Both the position numbers and the translations under genes were made by a program. Shown one piece after another: positions 9,156-17,511 of a stretch of 64,000 nucleotides of DNA. Numbering within the stretch: the stretch's first letter is position 1; the number at the start of each line of letters is the position of its first letter. The notes below the pieces were generated by a model that was not told the origin of the DNA, ran no database searches, and saw only the letters and a list, made by a program, of their open reading frames with translations. The stretch comes from Pseudomonas sp. PA27(2017) (GTDB lineage Bacteria; Pseudomonadota; Gammaproteobacteria; Pseudomonadales; Pseudomonadaceae), in NCBI RefSeq assembly GCF_001945445.1, contig NZ_MSXW01000061.1:255346-319345 (forward strand), written 5' to 3'.

Positions 9156-9298
9156 GGTGCAGGTTCGCGGTGGGGCGGAGCGCAGAGTCTACCATGGGCG
9201 TTGCGGGCCCTCGGGCATTCGTCGCGGCCGCTTGGCGATCGCGAGGCATTGCGGTAGCGTGCCCGCGCAATGACCGTGATTAGCGCCGGAGAGCCTGT

Positions 9299-9466
9299 AT
9301 GAAGAAGTGGCAATGTGTGGTCTGTGGACTGATCTATGACGAACGCGAAGGTTGGCCGGATGACGGCATCGCCCCCGGCACCCGCTGGGAAGACGTGCCC
9401 GAGGACTGGCTATGCCCCGATTGCGGCGTGGGCAAGATGGACTTCGAGATGATCGAAATCAACTGA
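9299..9466 (+). CDS. Rubredoxin
   Basis: 55-residue single-iron electron carrier. The Fe(Cys)4 site is complete: Cys6 and Cys9 (CVVCG) and Cys39 and Cys42 (CPDCG), with the aromatic core residues Trp, Tyr and Phe in place. In pseudomonads rubredoxins shuttle electrons from rubredoxin reductase to alkane hydroxylase or to oxidative-stress reductases. The reductase gene follows by 42 bases, which supports an electron-transfer operon. A single rubredoxin is present here, whereas some pseudomonads have two in tandem. Confidence 0.95.
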   Translation: MKKWQCVVCGLIYDEREGWPDDGIAPGTRWEDVPEDWLCPDCGVGKMDFEMIEIN

Positions 9467-9508
9467 GTGGGCAGCCCCGCCCATCAACCGTCGTAATAGG
9501 AGCAAGCA

Positions 9509-10657
9509 ATGAGTGATCCCGTCGTCATCATCGGCACCGGTCTGGCCGGCTACAACCTGGCCCGCGAATTTCGCAAGCTGGACAGCGAAACGCCATTGCT
9601 GCTGATTACCGCCGACGATGGGCGCTCGTATTCCAAGCCGATGCTGTCCACCGGCTTCGGTAAGAACAAGGATGCCGACGGCCTGTGCATGGCCGAGCCG
9701 GGCGCCATGGCCGAGCAGCTCGCGGCCCAGGTGTGGACGCACACCCGGGTCACCGGCATCGATCCCGGCCACCGCCGCCTGTGGATCGGCGAGGAAGCCG
9801 TGGCCTATCGCGACCTGGTGCTGGCCTGGGGCGCCGAGGTGCTCAGCGTGCCTGTCGAGGGTGATGCCGCTGATCAGTTGTTCACGGTCAACGATCTGCA
9901 GGGCTATGGGCGGTTTCGCCAGGCCGTCGAGGGCAAGCGCAAGGTGCTGATCCTGGGCGCCGGGCTGATCGGCTGCGAGTTCGCCAACGATCTGTCGTTG
10001 GGCGGCTATGAAGTTGACCTGGTAGCGCCCTGCGAGCAACTGATGCCGGCCCTGTTGCCGGTCGAAGCCGCTGCCGCGGTGCAGGGCAGCCTCGAAGCGC
10101 TGGGTGTGCGCGTTCACCTCGGCCCAGTGGTCAGTCGCCTGCAGCACGCGGCCAGTGGGCTCGAAGCGCACTTATCCGATGGCCGCACGATTGCCTGCGA
10201 TGCGGTGATTTCGGCCGTCGGCCTGCGCCCCCGCACCGAACTGGCGGCCGCAGCTGGCCTGGCGGTGAACCGGGGCATCGTGGTCGACCGTTTGCTGCGC
10301 ACCTCCCACGAACATATCTACGCTCTGGGCGATTGCGCCGAGGTCGATGGCCTCAACCTGCTCTACGTGATGCCGCTGATGGCCGGCGCCCGGGCGCTGG
10401 CCAAGACCCTGGCCGGCACGCCGAGCGAGGTAAGCTATGGCGCCATGCCAGTCACCGTGAAGACCCCGGCCTGCCCGCTGGTGGTCTCGCCGCCGCCGCG
10501 GGGCACGCAGGGGCACTGGACGGTCGAAGGCAGCGCAACCGATATCCGCGCCCTGTGTCACGATGCTAACGGCGGCCTGTTGGGCTACGCGCTCACCGGC
10601 TCGGCGGTGCAGGAGCGCCTGGCGCTCAACCGCGAGCTGCCGGCTCTGCTGGCGTAG
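9509..10657 (+). CDS. Rubredoxin-NAD(+) reductase
   Basis: FAD-dependent reductase that passes electrons from NADH to the rubredoxin encoded immediately upstream. Two Rossmann folds are seen: the FAD-binding GTGLAGYNLA at residues 8-17 and the NAD-binding GAGLIGCEFA near 150. The late FAD motif YALGDCAE is near residue 271. Length of 382 aa matches AlkT/RubB-type short reductases. Ribosome site AGGAG lies upstream of the ATG. Likely a general electron source; no alkane hydroxylase gene is in the window. Confidence 0.92.
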   Translation: MSDPVVIIGTGLAGYNLAREFRKLDSETPLLLITADDGRSYSKPMLSTGFGKNKDADGLCMAEPGAMAEQLAAQVWTHTRVTGIDPGHRRLWIGEEAVAYRDLVLAWGAEVLSVPVEGDAADQLFTVNDLQGYGRFRQAVEGKRKVLILGAGLIGCEFANDLSLGGYEVDLVAPCEQLMPALLPVEAAAAVQGSLEALGVRVHLGPVVSRLQHAASGLEAHLSDGRTIACDAVISAVGLRPRTELAAAAGLAVNRGIVVDRLLRTSHEHIYALGDCAEVDGLNLLYVMPLMAGARALAKTLAGTPSEVSYGAMPVTVKTPACPLVVSPPPRGTQGHWTVEGSATDIRALCHDANGGLLGYALTGSAVQERLALNRELPALLA

Positions 10658-10824
10658 CGATCTGCCGTCCATTCGACAAAATGGCGGATTTAGCCTGGTG
10701 CAGGGCTGGCGGAGCCCCCCAGAGCATGCCATTCTCCCCAGGCCTGGCCGCAGCGTAGAGCTGTCGGCGCGCATTGGCGCCAGGGCGCGGAACACAACAA
10801 CAACAAACCGTAAATGAGGCAATC

Positions 10825-11097
10825 ATGCGTAAACCGGAACTCGCCGCCGCAATCGCGGAAAAAGCTGATCTGACCAAGGATCAGGCCAATCGTGTACTCA
10901 ACGCCGTTCTCGAAGAAATCACCGGGGCACTGAACCGCAAGGACAGCGTCACCTTGGTCGGCTTCGGAACCTTCGTGCAGCGCCACCGCGGCGCCCGTAC
11001 CGGCAAGAACCCGCAAACCGGTCAGCCGGTGAAGATCAAGGCCAGCAACACCGTTGCCTTCAAACCGGGCAAGGCCCTCAAGGACTCGATCAACTGA
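10825..11097 (+). CDS. HU-family DNA-binding protein
   Basis: Small basic histone-like protein of 90 aa that bends DNA. The family signature near residue 46-65 (GFGTFVQRHRGARTGKNPQTG) followed by basic beta-arm residues is intact. The ATG at 10825 (MRKPELAAAI) gives the standard HU length; a frame extension upstream has no homology character. Pseudomonads carry more than one HU gene and this one, beside the rubredoxin locus, is the paralogue that is not next to lon. Followed by a long inverted repeat at 11104-11160. Confidence 0.92.
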   Translation: MRKPELAAAIAEKADLTKDQANRVLNAVLEEITGALNRKDSVTLVGFGTFVQRHRGARTGKNPQTGQPVKIKASNTVAFKPGKALKDSIN

Positions 11098-11103
11098 GTC
11101 CGC

Positions 11104-11160
11104 AGGCCTGCTGAGGTTTCGCCCGGGGTTGCGCCGCGGCGTTGAAACCTCAGCAGACCT
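11104..11160. repeat. Dispersed palindromic element, copy 1
   Basis: Two 13-base arms, CTGCTGAGGTTTC at 11108-11120 and its exact complement at 11144-11156, flank a 23-base GC-rich centre; after one mismatch three more pairs extend the stem. A diverged copy lies at 46242-46292 (GGTCTGCTGA.GTTTCA on its minus strand). The large loop and lack of a U run argue against a simple terminator, though it could still end the HU transcript. Confidence 0.6.
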
Positions 11161-11256
11161 TCACCATCCGCCAGCACGTCCACCGCACCCGGCTGTCAGG
11201 CTTCGGGTAGGTCGCTACAATGCGTGGCTCTTTCATTCGCGCTAACGGGCCATGCC

Positions 11257-11649
11257 ATGAAATTTCGTTTTCTTCTGTGGATGCTGGGTCGTCTGATGGC
11301 CAAGGCCAGCCGTGACAATCCCGCGTTTCGCCAGCAGCTGGAAGGTCGCGATCTGGTATTCCAGCTGCACACCCTGGACGGCAAGGTCGCCCGTCATTTC
11401 ATCGTCGAGAATCAGCGCATCACCAGCAAGCGCGGCCTCGCCAGCGCGCCGGCCTTCGCCATCGGTTTCAAGGATGGTGCCTACGGCTACGCCACGTTGA
11501 CCGCCCAGAACAAGCAACTGGCGTTCATGCAGGGCATTCAGAACAAGGACATTCAGATTCAGGGCAACCCGGCCCTGGTGATCTGGTTCCAGGGCCTGAC
11601 CAAATACCTGCGGCCCAGGAAGCGCACGGCCGACAAGAAAGCGGCCTGA
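11257..11649 (+). CDS. Conserved protein of unknown function, SCP2-like
   Basis: 130-residue protein, predicted cytoplasmic or peripheral membrane with a hydrophobic first helix (FRFLLWMLGRL). The centre (residues 25-115) alternates beta strands and ends in a helix in a way that resembles SCP2 sterol-carrier folds, including the terminal pattern NPALVIWFQGLTKYL. Lys-rich tail. The ATG at 11257 is preferred over an earlier ATG at 11224 because homologous-looking content begins there. No catalytic residues are recognisable. Similar small proteins occur beside the HU gene in other pseudomonads. The fold assignment is tentative. Confidence 0.65.
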   Translation: MKFRFLLWMLGRLMAKASRDNPAFRQQLEGRDLVFQLHTLDGKVARHFIVENQRITSKRGLASAPAFAIGFKDGAYGYATLTAQNKQLAFMQGIQNKDIQIQGNPALVIWFQGLTKYLRPRKRTADKKAA

Positions 11650-11691
11650 GGCGATTGCCGCGGCCCGCTGATCGCGGGCTGCGGTGGCGGG

Positions 11692-13095
11692 TCAGTGCGG
11701 CGAGCCGAACTGCGTGGCGAGGTCGCGCAGGGCGACTTCGGCGGCCAGCACCTTGTTCAGCGCTTCCTCGGCCTTGTCGCGGGTGATACCCAGGTTGTCC
11801 AGCAGGCTTGCCGGGATCTCGCGCTCCGGGCCGTTGCCGATGCCACGGTTGTGCAGCAGGCTGACCGCCAGGTAAACCAGGTTCGGGTAGGTGGCATGGT
11901 TGCCGGCGTAGCTGGGGTCATGCTGAAAGCGCAGGGCAACCGCCAATTCCTCGGGCATGTCCCAGTAGCGCATCAGCCAGGAGCCGATCTGCTCGCGGCT
12001 GATGCCCAGCAGGTGCTGCTCGATGTAGCTGTGCGGCAGGTGCGGGTTGACCTCCAGGTGCCGGCAGATCAGCGAGAAGTGCGGCGGGAACACGTGCGCC
12101 AGCACCAGGTTGCCGAAGTTGTGCAGCAGGCCGGCCAGGTAGGTCAGGCCGGCTTCCGGGCGCTGTGCGCGGGGCATGGCGCGGGTCAGGCCTTCGATCA
12201 CGGCGGCGGTGTAGATTGCCTGCTGCCAGTACGGCGTGGCCTGTTGTGGCTGATCCTTAGGCAGGCTGAGAGTCTTGCCCAGGGCCAGGCCGAGGGCCAG
12301 GTTGACCACCAGGTCGAAGCCCAGCACGCGCACGATGGCGTCCTCGACCGATCGGATCTTGCCGGGCGCCGCGTAATACGGCGAGGCCGCCCAACTGACC
12401 ACCTGAGCGGCCAGTGCCGGATCGGTTTCCACGACGCCGGTGATGTCGTCGACCGTGGCATTGGGGTCGACCCGCAGCTTGATGATCTTCTGCGCCGTTT
12501 CGGCCAGCGGTGGAATTTCGATGGTTTCCTCCAGGCGCTGCTGGATGCGGCGTGCGGTGAACGCCTGCACCGCCTGGCTGATCTCCTGACGGTCGTCTTC
12601 GGGGCGACTGAAGTTGGGGCGCACCTTGCTCGCCGGCTCGCCGAAGCGCGCGGCGCTGGCTTTGCCCAGCAGGCCCTTGAAGGCCTCGGTGCCGATTTCC
12701 AGCAGCACGCCTTGCTGGCCGGACTGGATGTACAGGGTCGGCACGTCGAGCAGGCGCTCGTCATAAAGGCAGGGCGAGCTGGTCAGCGCCGGAATGCCCG
12801 GCAGCAGCGCCAGGTCATGCTTGCCGAGCATGCGGTTGAGGCGCTCGGGCTTGACGGCCGTCAGCTTGCGTCCGGTCAGTTCGGCAAGGCGGTTGAGGTC
12901 GAGCAATTGATTCTGCGGGAACAGCACCAGCAGAGCGCCCACGGCGTCTTCCAGCAGCACGGTCTGCACGCGTTGCGCAGCCGGGATGCCGGGTTGATCG
13001 TGGCGGGCCTGATAAGTCACACCGAGTTTCTCCAGCAGCTGACGGATTACGTGAGGCGGTTGGGGGGAGGTGTCGGCGATGGCGAGTTCAGTCAT
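11692..13095 (-). CDS. YbaK-like aminoacyl-tRNA deacylase domain fused to HDOD domain
   Basis: 467-residue two-part protein. Residues ~10-150 resemble the YbaK/ProX editing-domain fold (KHDLALLPGIPAL and the CLYDERLL segment). Residues ~190-400 form an HDOD domain (IPPLAETAQKIIKLRVDPNAT), a nuclease- and phosphodiesterase-dead relative of HD domains used in signalling scaffolds. The ATG at 13095 is chosen over a TTG at 13113. No membrane segments. The fusion suggests a link between a small-molecule or tRNA-derived signal and regulation, but no function is proven by the sequence. Confidence 0.82.
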   Translation of the reverse strand: MTELAIADTSPQPPHVIRQLLEKLGVTYQARHDQPGIPAAQRVQTVLLEDAVGALLVLFPQNQLLDLNRLAELTGRKLTAVKPERLNRMLGKHDLALLPGIPALTSSPCLYDERLLDVPTLYIQSGQQGVLLEIGTEAFKGLLGKASAARFGEPASKVRPNFSRPEDDRQEISQAVQAFTARRIQQRLEETIEIPPLAETAQKIIKLRVDPNATVDDITGVVETDPALAAQVVSWAASPYYAAPGKIRSVEDAIVRVLGFDLVVNLALGLALGKTLSLPKDQPQQATPYWQQAIYTAAVIEGLTRAMPRAQRPEAGLTYLAGLLHNFGNLVLAHVFPPHFSLICRHLEVNPHLPHSYIEQHLLGISREQIGSWLMRYWDMPEELAVALRFQHDPSYAGNHATYPNLVYLAVSLLHNRGIGNGPEREIPASLLDNLGITRDKAEEALNKVLAAEVALRDLATQFGSPH

Positions 13096-13188
13096 GACGT
13101 ATTCCGTCTTCAAAGGGAACGCAACGTCCCAAGTATAACCAGCAAGCTGACGACGTAACCGTTCGAGGCGACCATCGTCCCGTCTCGC

Positions 13189-15264
13189 TCACACTTGCCC
13201 ATATTGTTGCCCGTGGCGCAGCCAGCGCTCCAGCAGCGGGCTGACATGCTGCGGCCATTGCTCCTGCAGCGCCTGGGCGGCATCGCGTACCGCCGGCAGC
13301 AGGTCGGCGTCACGCATCAGATCGGCTACCTTGAACTGCAACAGGCCGGTTTGTCGAGTGCCGAGCATTTCTCCGGGGCCGCGCAACTCCAGATCCTTCT
13401 CCGCGATGATGAAGCCGTCACAGGTTTCGCGCATGATGCCCAACCGCTCGCGGCCGATCTGCGACAGTGGCGGGTGGTAGAGCAACACGCAATGGCTTGC
13501 CGCGCTGCCTCGCCCGACCCGGCCACGCAACTGGTGCAGCTGGGCCAGGCCGAGGCGTTCGGGGTTCTCGATGATCATCAGGCTGGCGTTGGGTACGTCG
13601 ACGCCCACTTCGATCACCGTGGTGGCCACCAGCAGTTGCAGGTGCCCCTGCTTGAACTGATCCATCACCGCCGCTTTCTCGGCCGGCTTCATGCGCCCGT
13701 GGATCAGCCCAACCTGCTGGCCGACCAGTGCGGCGGCCAGATCCTCGTAGGTGGTTTGCGCCGCCTGGCAGGTCAGCTCTTCGGATTCCTCGATCAGCGT
13801 GCAGACCCAATAGGCCTGGCGGCCTTCGTTGCACGCCGAGCGCACCCGCTCGACCACCTCGAAGCGGCGGCTGTCGGCGACCAATACGGTGTTCACCGGG
13901 GTACGACCGGGCGGCAGTTCGTCGAGGATCGAGGTGTCCAGGTCGGCATAGGCGCTCATCGCCAGGGTGCGCGGGATCGGCGTCGCGGTCATGATCAGCT
14001 GATGCGGGCTGAGCCGGCCGCCCACGCCCTTCTGGCGCAGGGCCAGGCGCTGCTGCACGCCGAAGCGGTGTTGTTCGTCGATGATCGCCAGGGCCAGGTT
14101 GCGAAAGCGCACTTCATCCTGGAACAGCGCGTGAGTGCCGACCACCATGGGCGCGCCGGCGGCGATCTGCTCCAGCGCGGCGGCGCGCGCCTTGCCCTTG
14201 AGCTTACCGGCCAGCCAGGCGGTTTCCAGGCCCAGGGGCTGCAGCCAGCGGGTGAAGTTGATGTAGTGCTGCTCGGCGAGGATCTCGGTGGGCGCCATCA
14301 GCGCCACCTGGTAGCCGGCCTCGATGGCCTGCAGCGCCGCGAACGCGGCCACCACTGTCTTGCCAGCGCCGACATCGCCCTGCACGAGGCGCAGCATCGG
14401 CTCGTGCTGGCTGAGGTCGTAGGCGATTTCTGCACCCACGCGCTGTTGCGCGCCGGTGGGCTTGAACCCGAGGTTGTCGAGAAAACGCTGTGGCAGGCGC
14501 TTGGCGACCGGCAGCGAGGGTGCTTGCTGGGCGCGCGCGCTTTCGCGCAGGCGCTGCATCGACAACTGATGGGTGAGCAGCTCCTCGAAGGCCAGCCGAT
14601 GCTGGGCCCAGTGACGGCCCTCGGCGAGTTCCTCCAGGTCGGCGTCCGGTGGCGGGCGATGCAGGTAGCGAATCGCCTGATCCAGCGGCGCCAATTCGTA
14701 CTCCCTGGCCAACTCCCGGGGCAGCCAGTCCGGCAGGCTGTGCGGGCCGAGGCGCGCCAGCGCCTGTTCGCTGAGCTGGCGCAAACGCTGCTGGGTCAGG
14801 CCTTCGGTGGTCGGGTAGATCGGCGTCAGGGTCTGTTCCACGGCTGGCGGTTCGTCACCGGTCAGCGCGCGGTACTCGGGATGGTAGATTTCCAGGCCGG
14901 ATGAGCCGGGGCGGATTTCCCCGTAGCAGCGCACTTGGGTACCCCGCTTGAGGCCTTCCTTCTGGGCATTGCTGAAATGGTAGAAACGCAGGCTCAGCGT
15001 GCCGCTGCCATCGTTCAGGCGTACCAGCAGGCTGCGGCGTTTGCCCATGACCACGTCGGCCCCTGACACGGTGCCTTCGACCACCGCATCCTGGCCGGGG
15101 CGCAGGGCGCCGATGGGCACGATGCGGGTGCGGTCCTGGTAGCGCAGCGGCAGGTGGAAGAGGATGTCCTGCAGGGTTTCCAGGCCGACCTTGGCGAGCT
15201 TTTCCGCCAGGGCTGCCCCAACGCCCTTGAGATCGGTAACGGAAACCGTCGACAGCTCGCTCAT
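13189..15264 (-). CDS. recG: ATP-dependent DNA helicase RecG
   Basis: Branched-DNA translocase that remodels stalled replication forks and Holliday junctions. Domains: N-terminal wedge with OB fold (about 60-150), helicase part 1 with Walker A GDVGAGKT near residue 296 and DEQH box, helicase part 2, and the C-terminal hairpin region containing QLRGRVGRG. Length of 691 aa is standard. It follows oxyR by only 8 bases, so the two are likely one transcript. Confidence 0.96.
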   Translation of the reverse strand: MSELSTVSVTDLKGVGAALAEKLAKVGLETLQDILFHLPLRYQDRTRIVPIGALRPGQDAVVEGTVSGADVVMGKRRSLLVRLNDGSGTLSLRFYHFSNAQKEGLKRGTQVRCYGEIRPGSSGLEIYHPEYRALTGDEPPAVEQTLTPIYPTTEGLTQQRLRQLSEQALARLGPHSLPDWLPRELAREYELAPLDQAIRYLHRPPPDADLEELAEGRHWAQHRLAFEELLTHQLSMQRLRESARAQQAPSLPVAKRLPQRFLDNLGFKPTGAQQRVGAEIAYDLSQHEPMLRLVQGDVGAGKTVVAAFAALQAIEAGYQVALMAPTEILAEQHYINFTRWLQPLGLETAWLAGKLKGKARAAALEQIAAGAPMVVGTHALFQDEVRFRNLALAIIDEQHRFGVQQRLALRQKGVGGRLSPHQLIMTATPIPRTLAMSAYADLDTSILDELPPGRTPVNTVLVADSRRFEVVERVRSACNEGRQAYWVCTLIEESEELTCQAAQTTYEDLAAALVGQQVGLIHGRMKPAEKAAVMDQFKQGHLQLLVATTVIEVGVDVPNASLMIIENPERLGLAQLHQLRGRVGRGSAASHCVLLYHPPLSQIGRERLGIMRETCDGFIIAEKDLELRGPGEMLGTRQTGLLQFKVADLMRDADLLPAVRDAAQALQEQWPQHVSPLLERWLRHGQQYGQV

Positions 15265-15272
15265 CGCGGTCC

Positions 15273-16196
15273 TCAGGCGTTACGTGGCAGTGGCTTGGCG
15301 ACCGAGCACAGGCGGATGGAGTCGGCCAGCACTTCGATGGCCTTGGGGCGCGGGAAGCTGGCACGCCAGGCGATGGCCACGGTGCGGAAGGGGGCTGGCG
15401 GGCTGAGCGGGCGAACTTCTATCACGCCGGGTGCGTAATGGTGACTGTCGACGGCCGAGAACGGCAGGATCGATACGCCGAGGCCCGAGGCAACCATGTG
15501 GCGAATGGTTTCCAGCGAACTGGATTCCACCGTGGTGTGCTTGGCGTGTTCCTCGCCCTTGCGCAGCGTCGGGCAGGCTTCCAGTACCTGGTCACGGAAA
15601 CAGTGGCCTTCGCCGAGCAGCAGCAGGCTCTTGTCGTTGAGCAGCTTGGTGTCGATCGTCTGCATGGCCGTCCACGGATGATCCGCCGGCAACAGCGCGT
15701 AGAAGGGTTCGTCGTACAGCGGCAGGGTCAGCACGTCGGCTTCCTGGAACGGCAGGGCGACGATGATCGCGTCCAGTTCGCCGGTGCGCAGCTTGTCGCG
15801 CAGCACGTGGGTGAAGTTTTCCTCGATGTACAGCGGCATCTGGGTGGCCACGCGGTGCAACTGCGGGATCAGATGAGGAAACAGGTACGGGCCGACGGTA
15901 TAGATGGCGCCAATCTTCAGCGGCGCGGCCAGCTGGTTCTTGCCGGCCTGGGCCAGCTCGCGAATGCCCTGGGCCTGTTCCAGCACCTTCTGCGCCTGGG
16001 TGACGATGCCCTCGCCGACGGGAGTCAGGCGCACGGCGCTCTTGCTGCGCTCGAAGATCAATACGCCGAGTTCGTCCTCGAGTTTCTTCACGCCCACCGA
16101 CAGCGTGGGTTGGCTGACGTGACAACGCTCCGCCGCGCGGCCGAAGTGCTGTTCCTGGGCGAGCGTCACGATATAGCGCAGTTCGGTGAGGGTCAT
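15273..16196 (-). CDS. oxyR: Peroxide-sensing LysR-type regulator OxyR
   Basis: Transcription factor activated by an intramolecular disulfide after H2O2 exposure. N-terminal helix-turn-helix (residues 1-60; HFGRAAERCHVSQPTLS), then an effector domain. The redox pair falls at Cys199 and Cys208 (GHCFRDQVLEAC), identical spacing and numbering to E. coli OxyR. The ATG at 16196 gives 307 aa; an upstream in-frame ATG at 16223 would add nine residues without a helix-turn-helix role. Transcribed into recG. Confidence 0.95.
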   Translation of the reverse strand: MTLTELRYIVTLAQEQHFGRAAERCHVSQPTLSVGVKKLEDELGVLIFERSKSAVRLTPVGEGIVTQAQKVLEQAQGIRELAQAGKNQLAAPLKIGAIYTVGPYLFPHLIPQLHRVATQMPLYIEENFTHVLRDKLRTGELDAIIVALPFQEADVLTLPLYDEPFYALLPADHPWTAMQTIDTKLLNDKSLLLLGEGHCFRDQVLEACPTLRKGEEHAKHTTVESSSLETIRHMVASGLGVSILPFSAVDSHHYAPGVIEVRPLSPPAPFRTVAIAWRASFPRPKAIEVLADSIRLCSVAKPLPRNA

Positions 16197-16293
16197 AGTC
16201 TTAATCCATTGAGATGGCGCCAAGCATAGCCGCTGTCTTCAATGGAACCAACCACTCAGGGTGCTCAAGAGATGTCCGCCGCACGCGGCTTGT

Positions 16294-16324
16294 AAAAGCG
16301 CTGCCCCGGCGGGTGCCGGGGCAG
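16294..16324 (-). terminator. Intrinsic terminator after tonB
   Basis: A perfect 10-bp GC-rich stem (16301-16310 with 16315-16324) and a 4-base loop, followed on the minus strand by GCGCTTTTA. It lies 15 bases after the tonB stop and ends the exbB-exbD-tonB transcript before oxyR. Confidence 0.75.
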
Positions 16325-16338
16325 AGGCAGGGCTGGGG

Positions 16339-17082
16339 TCAGCGGCTGCGGCCGCGCTCCAGCGAATAGACGAACGGGGCGACGATTTCGATGCTGCCGT
16401 TCTTCAGCACTTCCGCGGGCGGCTTGGGCAACGGCTGCGCGCGACGAATCATCTGCAGGGTGGCTCGATCCAGCGATGCACTGCTGGACTTGCCCACCAG
16501 CGTGTACGACAGCACCTTGCCGTCGGCATCGACCACGAAACGCAGGCGATTGACCCCCTCGAGGCCGCGACGACGCGCGTCTTCGGGGTAGCGCTTGTAC
16601 TTGGCCAGGTGGGCCAGCAGTTCGCTCTGCCAGGTTCTTTCCGCCTTGCTCGGCGAACTGACCGGTGCCTGCTGCGGTGCGGCCGGTTTGGCTTCTGCCG
16701 GGGCTGGCGGTGCTGGCGGCGCCTCTTCTGGCGGCTGCTCCTGAGGCTCCGGTGGCTTGGGTTCGGGCGGCTTGGGTTTCGGCGGCTTTGGCTTGGGCTT
16801 CGGCTTGGGCGGTGTGACCGCCAGCGTGGGCTTCGGCGCTTCGGCGATTTTCGGCTGCGGCTCGGGCTCCTCCGGAACCACTTCCGGCGGCGGCGGCGGT
16901 GCAGGCTTGGGCGCAGCTGGCGGCAAGGGCTCCAGCTCGACGATCATCGCCGCTGGTGGCGGTAGCTCGATGGGCGTTGCCTGGGGCTGCCAGTACATGG
17001 CCCAGAGGAACAGGCCAACGTGCAGCCCAACCACGATGACCAGGCTGGCGCCCCAGGAAAACGTGCGGCTGGATTTCTTCAT
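16339..17082 (-). CDS. tonB: TonB energy transducer
   Basis: 247-residue periplasm-spanning protein that carries proton-motive energy from ExbB-ExbD to outer-membrane receptors. One N-terminal membrane anchor (residues 12-30, with the His expected for ExbB/D coupling in VVGLHVGLFL). A very long Pro/Lys/Glu linker (40-150) is followed by the C-terminal TonB fold (about 165-245; RYPEDARRRGLEG). The ATG overlaps the exbD stop by four bases (ATGA), indicating translational coupling. A second TonB-like gene occurs at 45332-46231 without its own ExbBD. Confidence 0.93.
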   Translation of the reverse strand: MKKSSRTFSWGASLVIVVGLHVGLFLWAMYWQPQATPIELPPPAAMIVELEPLPPAAPKPAPPPPPEVVPEEPEPQPKIAEAPKPTLAVTPPKPKPKPKPPKPKPPEPKPPEPQEQPPEEAPPAPPAPAEAKPAAPQQAPVSSPSKAERTWQSELLAHLAKYKRYPEDARRRGLEGVNRLRFVVDADGKVLSYTLVGKSSSASLDRATLQMIRRAQPLPKPPAEVLKNGSIEIVAPFVYSLERGRSR

Positions 17083-17507
17083 TGCGCGCCGACCGTCTCC
17101 AGGCCAACCAGGCCGATCTTCAGGTAACCAGTGCCGCGCAGGGTGTCCATGACTTCCATCAGGTCGCCGTATTCGACGCCCTTGTCACCGCGCACGAAAA
17201 TGGTCTTTTCCTTGTCGTTCTGGGTCAGCTTGTCCAGGGCGGCGCCGAGCATGGCAGGCTGCACCTCGTCGTTGTCGAGGAACAGCTTCTTGTCTTCCTT
17301 GATGCTCAAGTAGATCGGCTTCTCCGGCCGCGGCGCCGGCTTGGCGCTGGAGGCGGGCAGGTCGATCTTGACGTCGACGGTGGCCAGTGGCGCGGCGACC
17401 ATGAAGATGATCAGCAGCACCAGCATCACGTCGATGAAGGGCGTGACGTTGATCTCGTGGTTTTCCTGGAGATCGTCGCCGCCGTTTTCGTTGAGATGAA
17501 GCCCCAT
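17079..17507 (-). CDS. exbD: Biopolymer transport protein ExbD
   Basis: 142-residue inner-membrane partner of ExbB. The single membrane helix (about residues 20-42) carries the essential proton-path Asp in NVTPFIDVMLVLLI. The remainder is periplasmic. The ATG at 17507 (MGLHLNENGG) is chosen; the frame extends upstream over exbB in another frame. It starts 4 bases after exbB and overlaps tonB by 4, a tightly coupled operon. Confidence 0.95.
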   Translation of the reverse strand: MGLHLNENGGDDLQENHEINVTPFIDVMLVLLIIFMVAAPLATVDVKIDLPASSAKPAPRPEKPIYLSIKEDKKLFLDNDEVQPAMLGAALDKLTQNDKEKTIFVRGDKGVEYGDLMEVMDTLRGTGYLKIGLVGLETVGAQ

Positions 17508-17511
17508 GGTC

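Noticed and set aside
11695..13158. Open frame antisense to the YbaK-HDOD gene
   Set aside because: Gln/Ala/Val-rich shadow with no fold; the minus-strand protein has recognised domains.
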